Assembly (NCBI GenBank): GCA_018873245.2
Contig: JAEMBT020000002.1
Span: forward strand, 6,918,001 to 6,982,000
Length of the DNA: 64,000 nt
Direction: 5' to 3'
Origin: Archegozetes longisetosus
Lineage: Eukaryota > Arthropoda > Arachnida > Sarcoptiformes > Trhypochthoniidae
The stretch's first letter is position 1, and each line of letters begins with the position of its first letter. The translations under genes and the position numbers were made by a program. Below the pieces are notes generated by a model. The model had not been told where the DNA came from. It made no database searches and worked only from the letters and a program-made list of their open reading frames with translations. Shown here piece after piece: positions 1 through 12,700 of the stretch.

Positions 1-1330
1 TCTAGATTTTTTCTTTATCAAACTTCAACTTTACCGACAATAGTCTTCAATAAAGTGCTAAGCAATTTCAAATCTAGTCGTGTTTTAAGTAACTAATATC
101 AAAGTGACACTCAGTATAACGAAACAATCATAATCAATAAAACAATTTAAACCAAAGGCAAAAAATGGGGTCCGAAAGCAATCTTCTGACTGAAAAATTA
201 GCTGAACTAATGACAAGCGATGAAAAGGAATAAACGAAAAAAAGGGTAGAAATTAAAAAGCAATTTAAAAGTAGTTCAAATGGTAAGAAGAGAATAGAAA
301 AGATATTTAAAAATAGGGTGATCTATAGTATTAAAAAGTGTTTAACTGTGACCTAACAGTTAGATAGTTATATCCTGAAAATTTCACAATTGAATAAACC
401 TAGTTATTATGTTTGGCAGAGAGTTCAAGTGTCTACTACAGCAAAAACAACTTATAGTAGAGCACACGTTTTCGAAGACCTGCCCATTTGCTGATTGAAG
501 TTTCAAGTTGGTTTCAAACTGAAACATGTTAATATCTTAATAAAATCAATTGGTAAGTCATATAAAGTTATTGCAGCAAACAGGTAATCGAAAAGATATA
601 ATAAAAGAAGAGGCAAACAATAAGATAGAAGAAGCAACAATAACTTAGAAGACTATAATCGAATAAAAAGGCAAATAGGCGAAAATGATAGGCTCGATGG
701 AAGTGATAGGTATTAAAATAAGAACAGGATCTGAGTATAAACAGGTAGTGATGAAAAGATAAGTTTATAATAATTTGATATAGATAGAATTGTTGATTAC
801 TGAAGCTTGAAATGTGAAGCAGTAGAGCTATTGATCAATAAGTTTAGCGCTTCATATGCTTTTCAATTTTGCAGTAAACTTATATTTTTCAAATGTCATC
901 AACGAATTCGTGATAGAAATTAGATGTTTTCAATTGAACATTTCATAAAAGCTTAAGCTGTGAAACTTGCGAATCAATATAATGACGAGTTGAAGCTTAT
1001 AATCGAGCGGAAAGCTATTTATCAGACTATAGTTGAAAGGATTTGTATTTTCAGACAGATGAAAAGCAATTGTTAGATGAAAAGCATAGAAGTGAGTAAG
1101 ATTTGCATAAAAATAAACAGAAGGTATAGTAATTTGAGCCAAAGTATTTCCTGGTATTTGGGCTGCATTTGAGCAGTATTTCAACTACATTTCAGTTGTA
1201 TTTCAACTGCATTTCTACTTTATTTACTAAAGTTTCTCATAGAACTTGAAGCAAAATATTTGAGTCACTTTTAAATACATCGCTCAAAGCAATATATTAT
1301 AATAATAATACCATCAGTTTTGATTACATC
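1..1330. other. AT-rich stretch without recognisable gene
   Basis: All six frames are cut by frequent stops and no family motif was seen. Around 1150-1225 there are several short imperfect copies of a TTTCAACTRCATTTC-like word, a small local repeat. The 3' end of the neighbouring minus-strand gene may reach into the last part of this stretch. Missing exons of the CNOT6 gene would be expected in this direction but were not found. Confidence 0.5.
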
Positions 1331-2354
1331 TAAAATTTACAATTATCAATAGCTTTGTCTGAAAATAATAGAATCACTTTTGTTTGCAATGATAGTAGAG
1401 TCAGGACTTGATGCAAGTTGGCGATAGAATTGAGAGATAGATATGAATGATAGATATGAATGAAATATAGAAAATAAAAAGTTTCAGTATAGTCGAAATT
1501 GAATTACATTTAGCGTTGATATTTTCAAGTTTGGACAGTGAGGTGAATGTTTTATTAGCAAGAGATTCTGATTCAGATATCACTCTATTTGTGTGAGCCT
1601 TGTTTAGTATTTTCATCGATTCAGCAATTATTTGATTTGAAAACTTATCCTTTTTACGTCTTTTTCGCGGTTTGATAACTCGCGGCAAACTGTGATCTGA
1701 CGCACTCGAAGAGTCTTCTGAAGCAATGCTTGAGCTATCACTACAACTATTTTTGTTTAAAGCTTTTGATCCAATTGCAGTTTCACTAGAAATCATATCA
1801 TTATTGCTTGTCATCTCATCAACACTTGAACTTGAGGACGACTCAAAACTACAGATCGAGACATCGTCTGAGTTGCTATTCAAAGCAAAAGTATCCTTAA
1901 CTGAAACATAATCATTCAGATTATTAACGATCGAAATCTGGTCTAAATTTGAAGGACTTATTGCAACTGAATTTGAGTTGTTTGAGCGCCAGCTATGATT
2001 AATTCTGTGACGGAGAAAGAGATCATTTCCTTTGAACAAACACTCCGAGTTTCGTTTGGCGGACTTTAATCCAACGGTATTGAAGGTGAAGAGTAGACTT
2101 TTATCGTGATCTTTAGATAAGAAGTAATTATGATTGGCAGAGTTGTTAACAGGATTATTGGGCAGTATTAATGGGACGCCTTCTGCATGAAGCGCCAACT
2201 TGGAAATCGGTAGTATATCTACGATTTGGTTAGTGCATCCATTCCAACTCTCCTCTGACACAACTCCTTCACAACTCTTGTTCTGAACACATCCGTCAAT
2301 TCTGGGCCAATATAAGTGTGTTGGATGTTTCCAAACAAAATGATGTTTTAACAT
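1331..2354 (-). CDS. Unrecognised Ser/Asn-rich protein with basic patch
   Basis: An open frame begins at the ATG at 2354; in-frame stops lie immediately upstream. The N-terminal ~120 residues carry several Trp, Cys and His (HHFVWKHPTHLYW near the start). A Ser/Asp/Asn-rich acidic linker of about 100 residues follows (a run of Ser, then SSASDHS), and then a strongly basic block, IKPRKRRKKDK, at about residue 230, which looks like a nuclear-localisation signal. The open frame runs to a stop at 1401, but its last ~35 residues are hydrophobic and AT-driven. A GT donor near 1524 joined to an acceptor near 1360 would end the protein as YKAIDNCKF with a stop at about 1331. I do not recognise the family; a nuclear regulatory protein is inference. 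More 5' exons are possible. Confidence 0.5.
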
Positions 2355-5300
2355 GACTTAAATTTATCTCTTCTGAACTTATCAAATACATTACAATATC
2401 ACTGAAATTATGAATATTGTCGAGGAAAATCACTTCAATTAATGAAAATAAGGCTTACGATAAGCGACAAATGACTTAATTGCAATTTGATTTAGAACTT
2501 ATACAACACAAGAAGTGAACAACAATGTTAAAGAACTAAAACTTGAACAAAATAAACTTTAAAAAAGTGTAACATAAAGCTGCAAGTAGGGAGGATTCAG
2601 AGAGAATCAAATCACACAAGTGGTTGCATAAGAAGAGATAGAGGTATAAGACAGGTATCGATTGTCCATTGTGTGAACGCTGCTGCGAAAACAGCTAAAA
2701 GAGCAATAGTGGCACAAATGACAAGCTCTCGCTGGCACTAGAAAATCGGCAGATAACTAGCATAACAAGTAAGATATGCAACGACCCGAAATATTGGAGA
2801 GCATGGAGAAGAGAGAGAGAGAGGTTGTGAAAGAGGGTGTTAGAAGCCTACTCGTTCACCTTTGATAGAGGCTGAGTATTAAAGCATGCGATGACTTCCT
2901 TGTTGGCTCCACCGCTCAATCCAGTCATTCTACTCAACCAACCCAGAAGAGCAACAGGTTAGGCAGTCAGCTATTATTCTGATCCATAGGGGCAGCACTT
3001 ATCAACATAACACACTTTCCAAATCCTTATCATCTCAATAAGCTATTCTAACACTAACTGATAAGATTAAGGCATTCAAGTTCATGACCTAAACTGTAAC
3101 ACTATATTATGACATTGTGGACATTGTGATTACTAAGCAAATCTAACTCAAGTTTTCATAAATTACCTCATATGCTTCGAAAGCAGATCACACTCTCACA
3201 GACTTGTACCTGAGCGCTATGCATCAAATGAATTTTTGCGCAGTTTTAATCCCCACAGCCCTTATCAATGCAACCTTTCGTTCGCTTTAACGCAAACAAT
3301 TGCTCATAATTATCTAACACAAACCTAATTCCTAAGTTAAAGTTAAGCAATTGATTAAAATTGAGAGATTTAGGAAATATAAAGTTTCCGGAAATTAATT
3401 AAAGTATAATTTTCATATTAAAGTTCAACGTTGTAAGTTGTCAGTTGCAAATCAATTTTATAGCCTTATCTCTACACAACTAGTTTTGAGAGAAAAAACA
3501 TTCATCTAATTTTATACATTTTAACAATTATTGTCTTGTTACTCGCGTTCATTATTTCGGATCAGCAGTCACTCCAAGTAACCTTAAGTTAACAAATCTA
3601 AAACGTGTTTTAATCATCATTGGGTAGTAAAATACTAACCAATTAGTATTAGTCATTAGTAAAAATCAAATTAGTCAATTTAGCAAGCCCAACCCTTGGA
3701 ACTATCGTAACTAGCTTTAAAAATATCTGACTGTTATCAATTTTTTGAGTCATCAATTTTGAAACATCAACTCGAAACCATATTTTGCGTTTGATTGGCT
3801 TACGCTATTCTATACAATCTGATTGACTATTCAGTTTAAAATAAAAACCATATCCATAAAATTGTTTAATGAATCATCAAATCTTCCACAATTCTCAGAC
3901 AGCTTACACAAATTTGGTTTGAGAATAATCAACGCTTTAATTTAGTGTAATTTTTCACACCTATTGAGGTAGAGCTAGGAAAATGAATAATAAAAATAGT
4001 TAAAAGATATAGAAAGGTTAGGGTATAATTGAAGTATTCACAAAGATTATAGGATTTCTGTTTTTGATTACGCATTCTATTGGTTGAGCACTATAATTAA
4101 GTATGAACGAGACTATAAAGTAGTCAATCTTTGCTAATCGTATTAAGCATGAAAAGTCAAACTCGTTACAATGAATAAAACTACATCTATTTCTGCAGAC
4201 CTACAAATAATAGGACAGAATTGAACGTTTAGTTTTCAAGTTGAGCCGGAGATGAACGCCTTATTTGACCTGTTCTATAGGCTGAAGAACATATAGCTAT
4301 AAGGAAGTTAAACAATCTTAAAGACACATAAAAACCACGATATATCGCATGATTACAAGTCAACACCAGTGTAACAGAAATACAGCTCACGAAATAATAA
4401 CCATTTGATTACTATCTATATTAAAGTGTCGTAAACTGTGATAAACATTCGTTTCAACAATCGCACTATTATCTAATTCTCTTCTAGACAACTACCAATC
4501 CGTTTCACAAATCTTTATTATATTTTGTACAACATTTTGTCGTCTGAATCTCAGCTCTCAACAACTTTATGCCAAATGCTGCGTTCACTGCTTTAAGTGC
4601 CATCACATTCGATATTAGGTTTTAAATATTTAATCAATTTTCAACAGCTTTTCAAGATCCTTGACTTCAACTTATCAAAGTACGAAAGTTACGTCAGGTT
4701 CTTATTGAATTTAATGAAGAGCTTCAAACTATTGCAGAGCTTTCAAATCATTAAATTGCAATTATTCCGCCAATCGATGCACAAAGTGTTTGTCAAAAAA
4801 AAACAATTTAATGATAAATGGATTATAAATTTGAAAATATATAATAAACTTAGATTAACATCGAGCCTGTCTACTAAATGGAAAACTAGAAAGTCAGAAT
4901 CTGAAGTTCAAGTCTGGCCAAAGTTTTCATTTTGGTTATTACACACTATAAATCGTGACTCCAAACTCATTTAGCCCTCGGTAGCATCACGTTTATGTCT
5001 TGAAAACTTATAATTCCTATTAATTTCTTTAAGAACCTATTGTATTAAACACGTTAGTCCTAATGCATGATTGAATTTGCCGAGAAATAAAATAAAAGGT
5101 ATTTGATTGAACAAACCAAATTATTTAATGAGTTCAATTGTTGTGGACTAAACTCGATCTAATAAAGCGTCAGTCTCGAATACGAATCGTTTCAATTTAA
5201 AGACACCAAAATGAATTTACTCAAACTGATTAGCTTAGGTAAAACTGAGTTATCTGTTTGAACGCCGTTTTCAACTATATACTTAATCATTGATCTTTAG

Positions 5301-6393
5301 TTTAATAAGTTGTTAAGGAAATAGCTGTATTTTAACGAATCCTATTTCTGATGGAAACCAAAGGCTATTGTATTAATAACTAAGTTATTACTCAAATCAG
5401 GAGAATAAATTGATTTAAAGTTTGCTAAGCCGGCAGTGCGATTCCTAAACATTTGAGTGAAATGAATCGGTCAAACATAGTTTGACGGAAATGTCAATCA
5501 AGTTGATAATAATTGGCATTATAAACAATATCTCATTAATCATTCTTAATTGCAGAATCTAGTCGAACCTGTCTTTGGGTACCAGTGACTGCTTTTCTAT
5601 AAAACTATTCTTCATTTTAATTCATAATAAAATATTCTAATTTGTAAAATAATTCCATTGTTTTGTACCATCATAGTTCGCAGTTGCTCAATCAAGTTTG
5701 AATTAATCTCTATTTGCAAACCAACTGAAGAATTCTGCAAGTTCAATAGAAAGTCTTGGGGTGAAAGCAAGTGAAGTAAAGTTAGAAACATAAAAAGCAA
5801 AGTTTGATATGATAAACTTGACAAGAATTAAGATTAATTTAAAAGCGTAAATTTCCTGAATCAAATATTTATTGTAGTGTACTACCAGCAAAAAGATTTG
5901 ATTGAAAAGAAAAAGAGCGCTCAAAAAAGCGTCATTTTTCTAAGGGATTGCTAATTCAGTTTCTACACTGTAAAAACTGAAGTTTGAGCTTCAAAGCATT
6001 ATTCATATTTATCAGTTACTAAAGGGCAAATATTTAATTTACTATTCACTATCGACTTACTATTGAGAGATCCCTTAATTTTTAGCGCTAGGTTTAACCT
6101 TTATTCTCTTCGCTGATAGTACTTAAGATTGAAAATTTGTGCATAGTTGTCATAAAATGATTATTTAGCTCAAATATCTAGAGCTTTAGTCCACCGGAAG
6201 TGTTGGGCTCATACTCGAAGAAAATCCAATTTAAGTGAATTTTAAATTGAGCGAAAGATATGAAGTAACATTTAACAACTAATTTCCAAAAAGCTTTCAT
6301 CAAAAATAAACGAAAGTTACGAAAATCAACCAATTACCAAACAAAACCGCGCATAGTACGAAAAAGCATTTAAACAACAAACTAGAGACTCAC
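2355..6393. other. Long stretch without supported gene
   Basis: No conserved coding signal was found in about 4 kb. It holds a GA microsatellite at about 2811-2822 and, at about 2858-2929 on the minus strand, a short unusually GC-rich open stretch (begins MTGLSGGANKEV and ends at an AAG|GTGAAC donor-like site) that could be a first exon of the neighbouring gene. The open frame at 4597-4974 (plus) has no recognisable motif and an AT-driven composition. The stretch lies where the catalytic exons of CNOT6 would be expected, but I see none of its signature motifs. Confidence 0.4.
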
Positions 6394-7365
6394 CAACAAG
6401 ATTGTCAAGCAGATAGCTTAACAATTTTTGGGTTCCGTTCGGTTCGTTATAAATAACCAACAACTCTTGTGTCAATGGATTGCCCTTCAAGCCTTTATAC
6501 GAACAAATTAATCAATTAATTAATCAGAACTTCAGTGATAATAAAGTAAAAATCATAGAAAATCAACTCAATTGACCTAATGTTTGAATTTGAAAAAGTT
6601 TTCCCAACTCATAGGGCAAGCAACGCAAGTAATTGTTGTTGAGAAGTAGTTCCCTTAACATAATTAAGTCTCCGAGTTCTGCAGGAAGGCTTCGCAGTTT
6701 ATTACATGATAGATCTAAATGCATGAGTGATGTCAGACGTGCGATGTCTGCAGGAATACGAGACAGACTGTTGTCATTCAGATACAGAGATGTCAAGTGT
6801 GTCATTGACCACAATTGAGGACTCAAGTTTCGTATTGAACCTATTGTGTGATAAGCAAATATTAAACCAGTTTAGTTTGTTTTCCAATTATACAAATATC
6901 AATTAAACTGAATAAGTCTCAATCAACCAATAGTAAATACAATTAATTATTGCAAAATTTATTTAATATGCGAGAAAATCTGCTTGTGAACAAACTTTTT
7001 GTGGCTATTCAGATAAGAGAATAAAGGTAAAGAATGAAACAAAATTTTGAAATAACCGAAATTGATTTAATACTGGACAAACATAGTTGTTATAGAAAAA
7101 TAGAATCAGTTCAGAGATCAATTGAAAATATAGTTAATTAAAATGAGAAATAGTATTAAACCACCATCAAATAAGAAACTTAGACCAAGTGGATCTTATG
7201 GCAATAAGAAAAGACAACTGATGTCGAACCTGTAATTTCCAACTCAGGCCAATAAGACTTCTTTCCGTTGGCCACATCTTCGGGGGACATAATACTATGC
7301 GTGCGACGGGGGTTTGGCGGCTCATACTTGTCGCGCTCTCTGTCTCGATGTCCCGGTCGTGACAT
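6394..7365 (-). CDS. CNOT6: CCR4-NOT complex subunit 6 (N-terminal exons only)
   Basis: CNOT6/Ccr4 (twin in flies) is the deadenylase that shortens mRNA poly(A) tails. Three exons fit in phase: 7365-7230, 6840-6577 and 6492-6394. Together they give about 154 residues: the conserved start region KYEPPNPRR...IMSPEDVANGKK, then leucine-rich repeats (LYLNDNSLSRIPADI, LDLSCNKLRSLPAEL, LLLNNNYLRCLPYELGKL) and the post-LRR segment KGNPLTQELL...YLLDNLV. The ATG at 7365 agrees with the family start. After the GTGAGT donor at 6393 no further exon is seen, so the EEP nuclease domain that does catalysis is absent from this window. It may lie beyond position 1 across a long intron, or the gene may be truncated. 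It is divergent from MRPL1 to the right. Confidence 0.9.
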
Positions 7366-8137
7366 TTAGTACTCTATAATTAAATTTGACAGAAACAAGA
7401 AATTAAGCACTGATTAATGATTTGAAAAGTTATGCAAATATAGACCAGTTATTGATTAGTGAATATCTATTCAAATCAATCAATAACTAAAGATGTGATC
7501 TATCAGTGGCATTGTGTCAGACCTGCATTAATGTGTTCACGTTGTGTTCAATACTGTTAATTTAAAACTAAATAAAATCAATTTCAAAAACAAAATTTAA
7601 TCATTCGCTATGAGAGTAGAATCGATTAAAATGAATAAAAACTATAATTATCTGTTAACACATAAGACATGAACCGATGTTTTGTTCAAATGATTACATA
7701 ATTTGACGCATTTGTCGCTCGAGTCTGATTGAGTGAACGATTTCTCAAATAAATTACGTCGAAAGCATTGATTTGTTTATGATTAATCACATGTTTTTGT
7801 TATTGAATTAAACTTTATTTTAAAACTAGTAAACATTTATTTAGATTAATATTAAACTTAAACATCATACAAAAATGAATTTCTTTCGTTCATTCAATAT
7901 AATTAATCACAGTTTTGGTAACTATTTATAATAATTGTTATCTACTTATTAATACAAACATTAATCAAAATCTTAGGGACGAATGGATTGCAATGTTTGA
8001 GTAAAGTTCTGGTCAATAATGACATGAACTGTATGACATATAGGTTACCATTAGTTGGACTCAATTGCAGTCAAGTTAGTCGTTGAGCCATTGGATTGAA
8101 TATCTGTTTGAAACTTAATTAAACTTCTAATCAATAG
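7366..8137. other. Divergent intergenic region, probable shared promoter area
   Basis: This lies between the start of CNOT6 (minus) and the first confirmed exon of MRPL1 (plus). An ATG at 7875 opens a short basic, hydrophobic stretch (MNFFRSFNIINHSFG) followed by a GTAACT donor-like site. That would suit a mitochondrial leader exon, but its phase does not match the exon beginning at 8138, so the true first exon of MRPL1 is unresolved. Confidence 0.4.
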
Positions 8138-9271
8138 AAACGATGTTTTGCTGCGCGTAGAGGAAAACGAATTGCAGCTAATCGTGAGAAGCAAAGATTG
8201 GCTCGAATTAGGAAAGAAGAGGCCAAAAATATCGAGCCTAAAGCTTGGGTTCCAAATAGACTAAGGATTGATAAATCGTATGACCAACCCATTTAAATGT
8301 TTGCATTGTTGAACTTTCACTGAATTTTCTATCCAAAGTACTCTAAATGTGGGTCCGCGAAGATTTTCAGATAAACATCTCAAAGATTTGGACACAATCG
8401 CTGATGACGTCTATATAACTGAGTTATACAAACAAATGACTTACTCAATAGTTGATGCGATAAATATGCATAGAGAAACACACGATCCGTCGATGATTAA
8501 TGAACCGAATGCTTTGATCGAGGCAACCGTTGAACTTGATCTCAGGCTCAAGAAGAAAAAGCGTTATTTGGATGCGTTTAGGGGCATCATCTCTTATCCG
8601 AATGAATTTAGTTACAACGTCAATCGAAAGATTATAGCCATATGCAAGAAAGAAGAGGACCAGAAAGCGGCTAAGGAAGCAGGCGCTGACGTTGTTGGCG
8701 GTTCTGATATAATACGAATGTTACAGGTCGGCGATCTAAGTATCACTAATTTTGATGATTTGATATGTCACGGAGATATGCTCATCGAATTGGCTGCCAT
8801 CAGAGGAGTTCTTATGGGGGTCTTCCCTTCTAAACAAAGAGGAAATGTAGGTTTCGATATGAAAAAACTAGTAACACATTTCGTCAAAGGTATTGAGTAT
8901 AAATGTGTAAAAGACGAGTTTGAGTTGGATTTCGGTTGGGTTAGAGCCCCATTTGGTAGACTCCAGATGTCTGATGAAGAACTTGAGCAAAATTTCAAAT
9001 TTTTATTATCAAATATCGAGAAAAGCAAGCCAGCACAAGCTCCTGGTAAGGGTTTTCTGGAATTTCCAATTCTAACTATTAAACAGCTAATTTGTAATAC
9101 TTAGGTCCTTTCATTACTCGAGTCTTAATTAATTGTGAACCATCTAAAGAAGAATTTGCAGTTAAGTTCTGGAACTACATTGACGGATATGAAGATCCGA
9201 ATGCACAAGTCGAAGAGAATGACGAAAATGAAGCTGAAGAAAAAACGCCGCTTCCTGCTAAAGTCGGGTAA
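8138..9271 (+). CDS. MRPL1: Mitochondrial ribosomal protein L1 (5' exon missing)
   Basis: Large-subunit protein of the mitochondrial ribosome (uL1m, L1 stalk). Exons 8138-8277, 8339-9045 and 9105-9271 join in phase through introns of 61 and 59 nt. The mature part begins RCFAARRGKR and includes DDVYITELY, the L1-family strands LDLRLKKKKRYLD and SYPNEF, GADVVGGSDII, and a C-terminal GPFITRVLINCEP, each aligning with the human protein as I know it. The protein ends in a Glu-rich tail with TAA at 9269-9271. The exon at 8138 is preceded in frame by TAG, so at least one upstream exon with the start codon and mitochondrial presequence must exist; I could not place it. Confidence 0.9.
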
Positions 9272-9750
9272 ATTTTCAAAACTAGAGATGTTTGGAAAAA
9301 ACAACATTTTGTATAGGATTCTAGAGAAATAAAACATTTGCAAAATAACGAAAGACAATAGCAATAGAAAGATCAACACAAAAATGACTGATAGAAAGGG
9401 AATAAAAGGAAATAAACAAAATTACAATCAATTGCGTAATGTATTATTGTTTCTTTATCCAATTGTTGAGTTTTTAAAAGCTAACATAGTTATTTTACAA
9501 TATTCGCACTCATTCAATCTCTCATAAAGGCTAATAGAAAAATTAGGTTATAATGCAATAGATCAACGTTACTAATCATTGATACCAAATTTGAACAACT
9601 GTTGGCATTAATGATTTTATATATTAATTAACACTTAATATGTTGCATCATTCAATAATCACGCTTAAACTGATCGCAAACTGGTTCGATCCGTTGATAA
9701 TAATTTTTATTTTAGTTGACAGTAACCCCAGTCGAATTCAGTTTCATTTG

Positions 9751-12700
9751 TCATGTGTGATGATTCCAATTGTTCCAGTTCTATGAGAGAATAGTAGAAC
9801 TTAGTATTTGGAATAAGTAGCAGAAAAATTATTTTAAACTTTCTTACAATTTTCTGTTCTGCGTTTGCCGACTGATTGGTGGACATGCCGTTGCCTAAAC
9901 CTGTATTAGTAGCAGATAATGGAGGAATTTTTCCCGACCAGTAATCGCAGTCTTGGTTAGAGTTCAAAGCAGGGTGTATGGAAGATTGATACAGGACTGA
10001 GGATAGATGTGGTGGAACTCCATTCATACCCATCATCGGCATTGTCGAGGCTGAGAAATTTACAGCATTTCCAACGTGTGATCCAACATTCATCTTCAAT
10101 AATAGATTATGAAAAAAATTAAAATACAGAATAAATTCATTACAATAAACAACACAAAACTTACTTGATATGTTGAATCAAAATTTGATACTTCTTCACC
10201 TGAATTATAACGGGTTTGATGAATAATCGGCATTGAACTGTCATTAGTAATGTTAGATGAATGCATATTTTGTTGTTGCTGATGTTGATGTTGTTGTGCT
10301 GCTGCTGCTGTTGCTGTTGCTGCTGTTGCTGCTGTTGCTGCTGTTGTTGTTGTTGTTGTTGATGCTGCTGCAACCACTCATTCATGTCATTGCCAACCAC
10401 TTCTCCGCACCCAAAGGGCCACATTCCCACTTGCGTTGTATCATTCGATGCATTGATATTATTTTGGGCAAAAACAGGAGTCGGATTTTTTCTCTGTGCT
10501 CTTTCAGTACCGATAGGCCTTGGAAGTTTGCGTTCTTCAAAGTCAGAATTACTTTCCATCTCTTTAGGAGTGTTCATAGAATTGATTGAAGTTTGGGAAA
10601 GCCTTTGCTGGAGAAAATTTGAGGGTTGCATTAGTCCAAAATGTTGTAAATTAGCAGCCGGTATGCTGTTGATGGCAGTATGAAGCAATCGAAGCGTTTC
10701 AGGAGATGGCGGGGGAGTATTAGGGCCAAAATCATTAGCAGCCAAATGGTTCTGGTGTAATGCCGGATTGGCTGCGTAATGCATTCGAGCCGCTTGTTGC
10801 TTCTGCAAAGTATGCAGCTGTAAATTAGCCGATGCAGCTAAAATGGCAGCTCTCATCTGGTCCTGAAGAACTATAGTTGTAGCTTGTGTTTGGTTCGAAG
10901 CATTCATTCCCGCGTTCGACGATATTCTGTTCTGTTGAGGCATTGATGGGCCATTCATGTGATGTGAAGATTGCATAACGGATGCACGCGCTGAAAAATC
11001 AGGTGCATTAGGGTTTAGGTTACTTTGAACGGGATTGTTATTAACTCCAAAAACTGGTGAATTTTGATCATTGCAGGGTTGGATCTGGCCGACTGATGTT
11101 AAGGGAGTATTTTGACTAAAAGTTGTATTTGTGACGTAATGTCTCTGAAGGTTGATTCCAGAAATGTTGTAACTCTGGCTTTTGAGAGAACTCGAAACAA
11201 CAGGTTGAATGCTCGGGCTGTTCATCATAGGTTGATATGATGTTACAACTGACGTCGAACTCACAATAGATGTCACACTTAATGGTGAATGATTACAACT
11301 ACTCATCAAAGATCCCGAAAGATTCGTGTCGTTAGAGTGAGTTCCGAGATTTGTCAGTGAAAATACAGGGTTTTGCGGATCAGTCATCGACCGGTTTTGA
11401 TGCAGGAGTGAATGCTGTGGCGGAGGAGTTGGTGTTGCAGATGGAGGCGGAGATGACATCTTGACACTGTTTGAAGGAGTCAGAGGTCCCTGACTTGCAA
11501 TCAGGGGTGGAGTACACGGAGCACTACGAGCGTGACCACTGCCTATTGGTCCCAAATTAGAAGTACCGGAAGATGAGGATGGGGTGGATGCTAGCGAAGC
11601 ATTACTGGGAGATATGTGCAGATTTCCTCTATAACCGGGAGCTTTACTTGCATTCACAGCCAATTCCTGATCTGAGTTCTGTGGAATCGGTAACATTAGT
11701 GTTGACGACAAACTAGTCGAATGCGATATATTAGATGATGCCACAGATGCCAGACCAGAAGCAGCTACACTGGCGAAGTTAGGTTTCTGTGAAGAATCCT
11801 TTGATTGTCCCCAAACACTGGCCTGAGCCACTTTGCTGAATAGGTTATTGAATGGCGTGTATTCTGGAGTTGTGCCATTTAGACCAGCAGAATTCGATTC
11901 TTTAACATTAGATTCAGCAACTACTGCAGTATTGGTTACAGTGGACTGCGCTGATGTTACAGTTTGAACATTACTGAACGGTTGTTTAGCTGTTGGCAGA
12001 TATGATGATGCATTTTTGATTCCGTTAGTAGTACTAATAGGATTAGGAACTCGTGCGCCCGAGAATATTTGATTGTTGAACGGCTGAACGCCTTGTGGGG
12101 CACCGGTTGAGCGCAAATGAGTTGGCATTGAAACTGAAGGTGTCTTTACGTCAGAAATCGATGCAACTTTGGAAATCGCAGGAACTATGTTTGAAACTGA
12201 AGTCGTTTTGGTATTTCTTCCTTTGGCCGCGACTGCCATCGTATACGAGACCGTCGACTTGGTTGTGACGGCAGCAGCATATTGTTGTGTAGCAGAGGCT
12301 GACACTGAGCTTATTGATGACATTCGTGGCGAAGCACTGGTTTTGGTATTCCACGCGCCTAGGTTGGTGTTGACGAATGGAGCAGAAGTATTGAGTGGAG
12401 CCGATAGCCGAACAAACATGGAGGAGCGGTTTGCGAACGCACTTACATTTGAGGCTAAACTAGTAGATGTGACGGCACTCATCGAAGAAGACTTGAGAAC
12501 ATTTGAAGGCTGACGCGATACCAGACCCATTATTGCTGTACTCGAACTTTTACAGGGAGTACGAGTTGTGCTCATTTCTTCACTGCTAACACTTGTAGGT
12601 CTACTCAGTCCGAGGGACTTAATAATTTCCGACAAATCCTTTTCTGTTTCTTTGGAGAGAGCAGCGATTAGTTGTTGTGCATGACGCGTCGCATCTGCAG

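Noticed and set aside
4597-4974. 125-residue plus-strand open frame
   Set aside because: Leu/Ile/Lys/Asn-dominated composition typical of AT-rich DNA, no motif and no partner exons.
10257-10589. Plus-strand open frame starting with a poly-Leu run
   Set aside because: It is the antisense of the mask CAG/CAA repeat and coding exon; no independent evidence.
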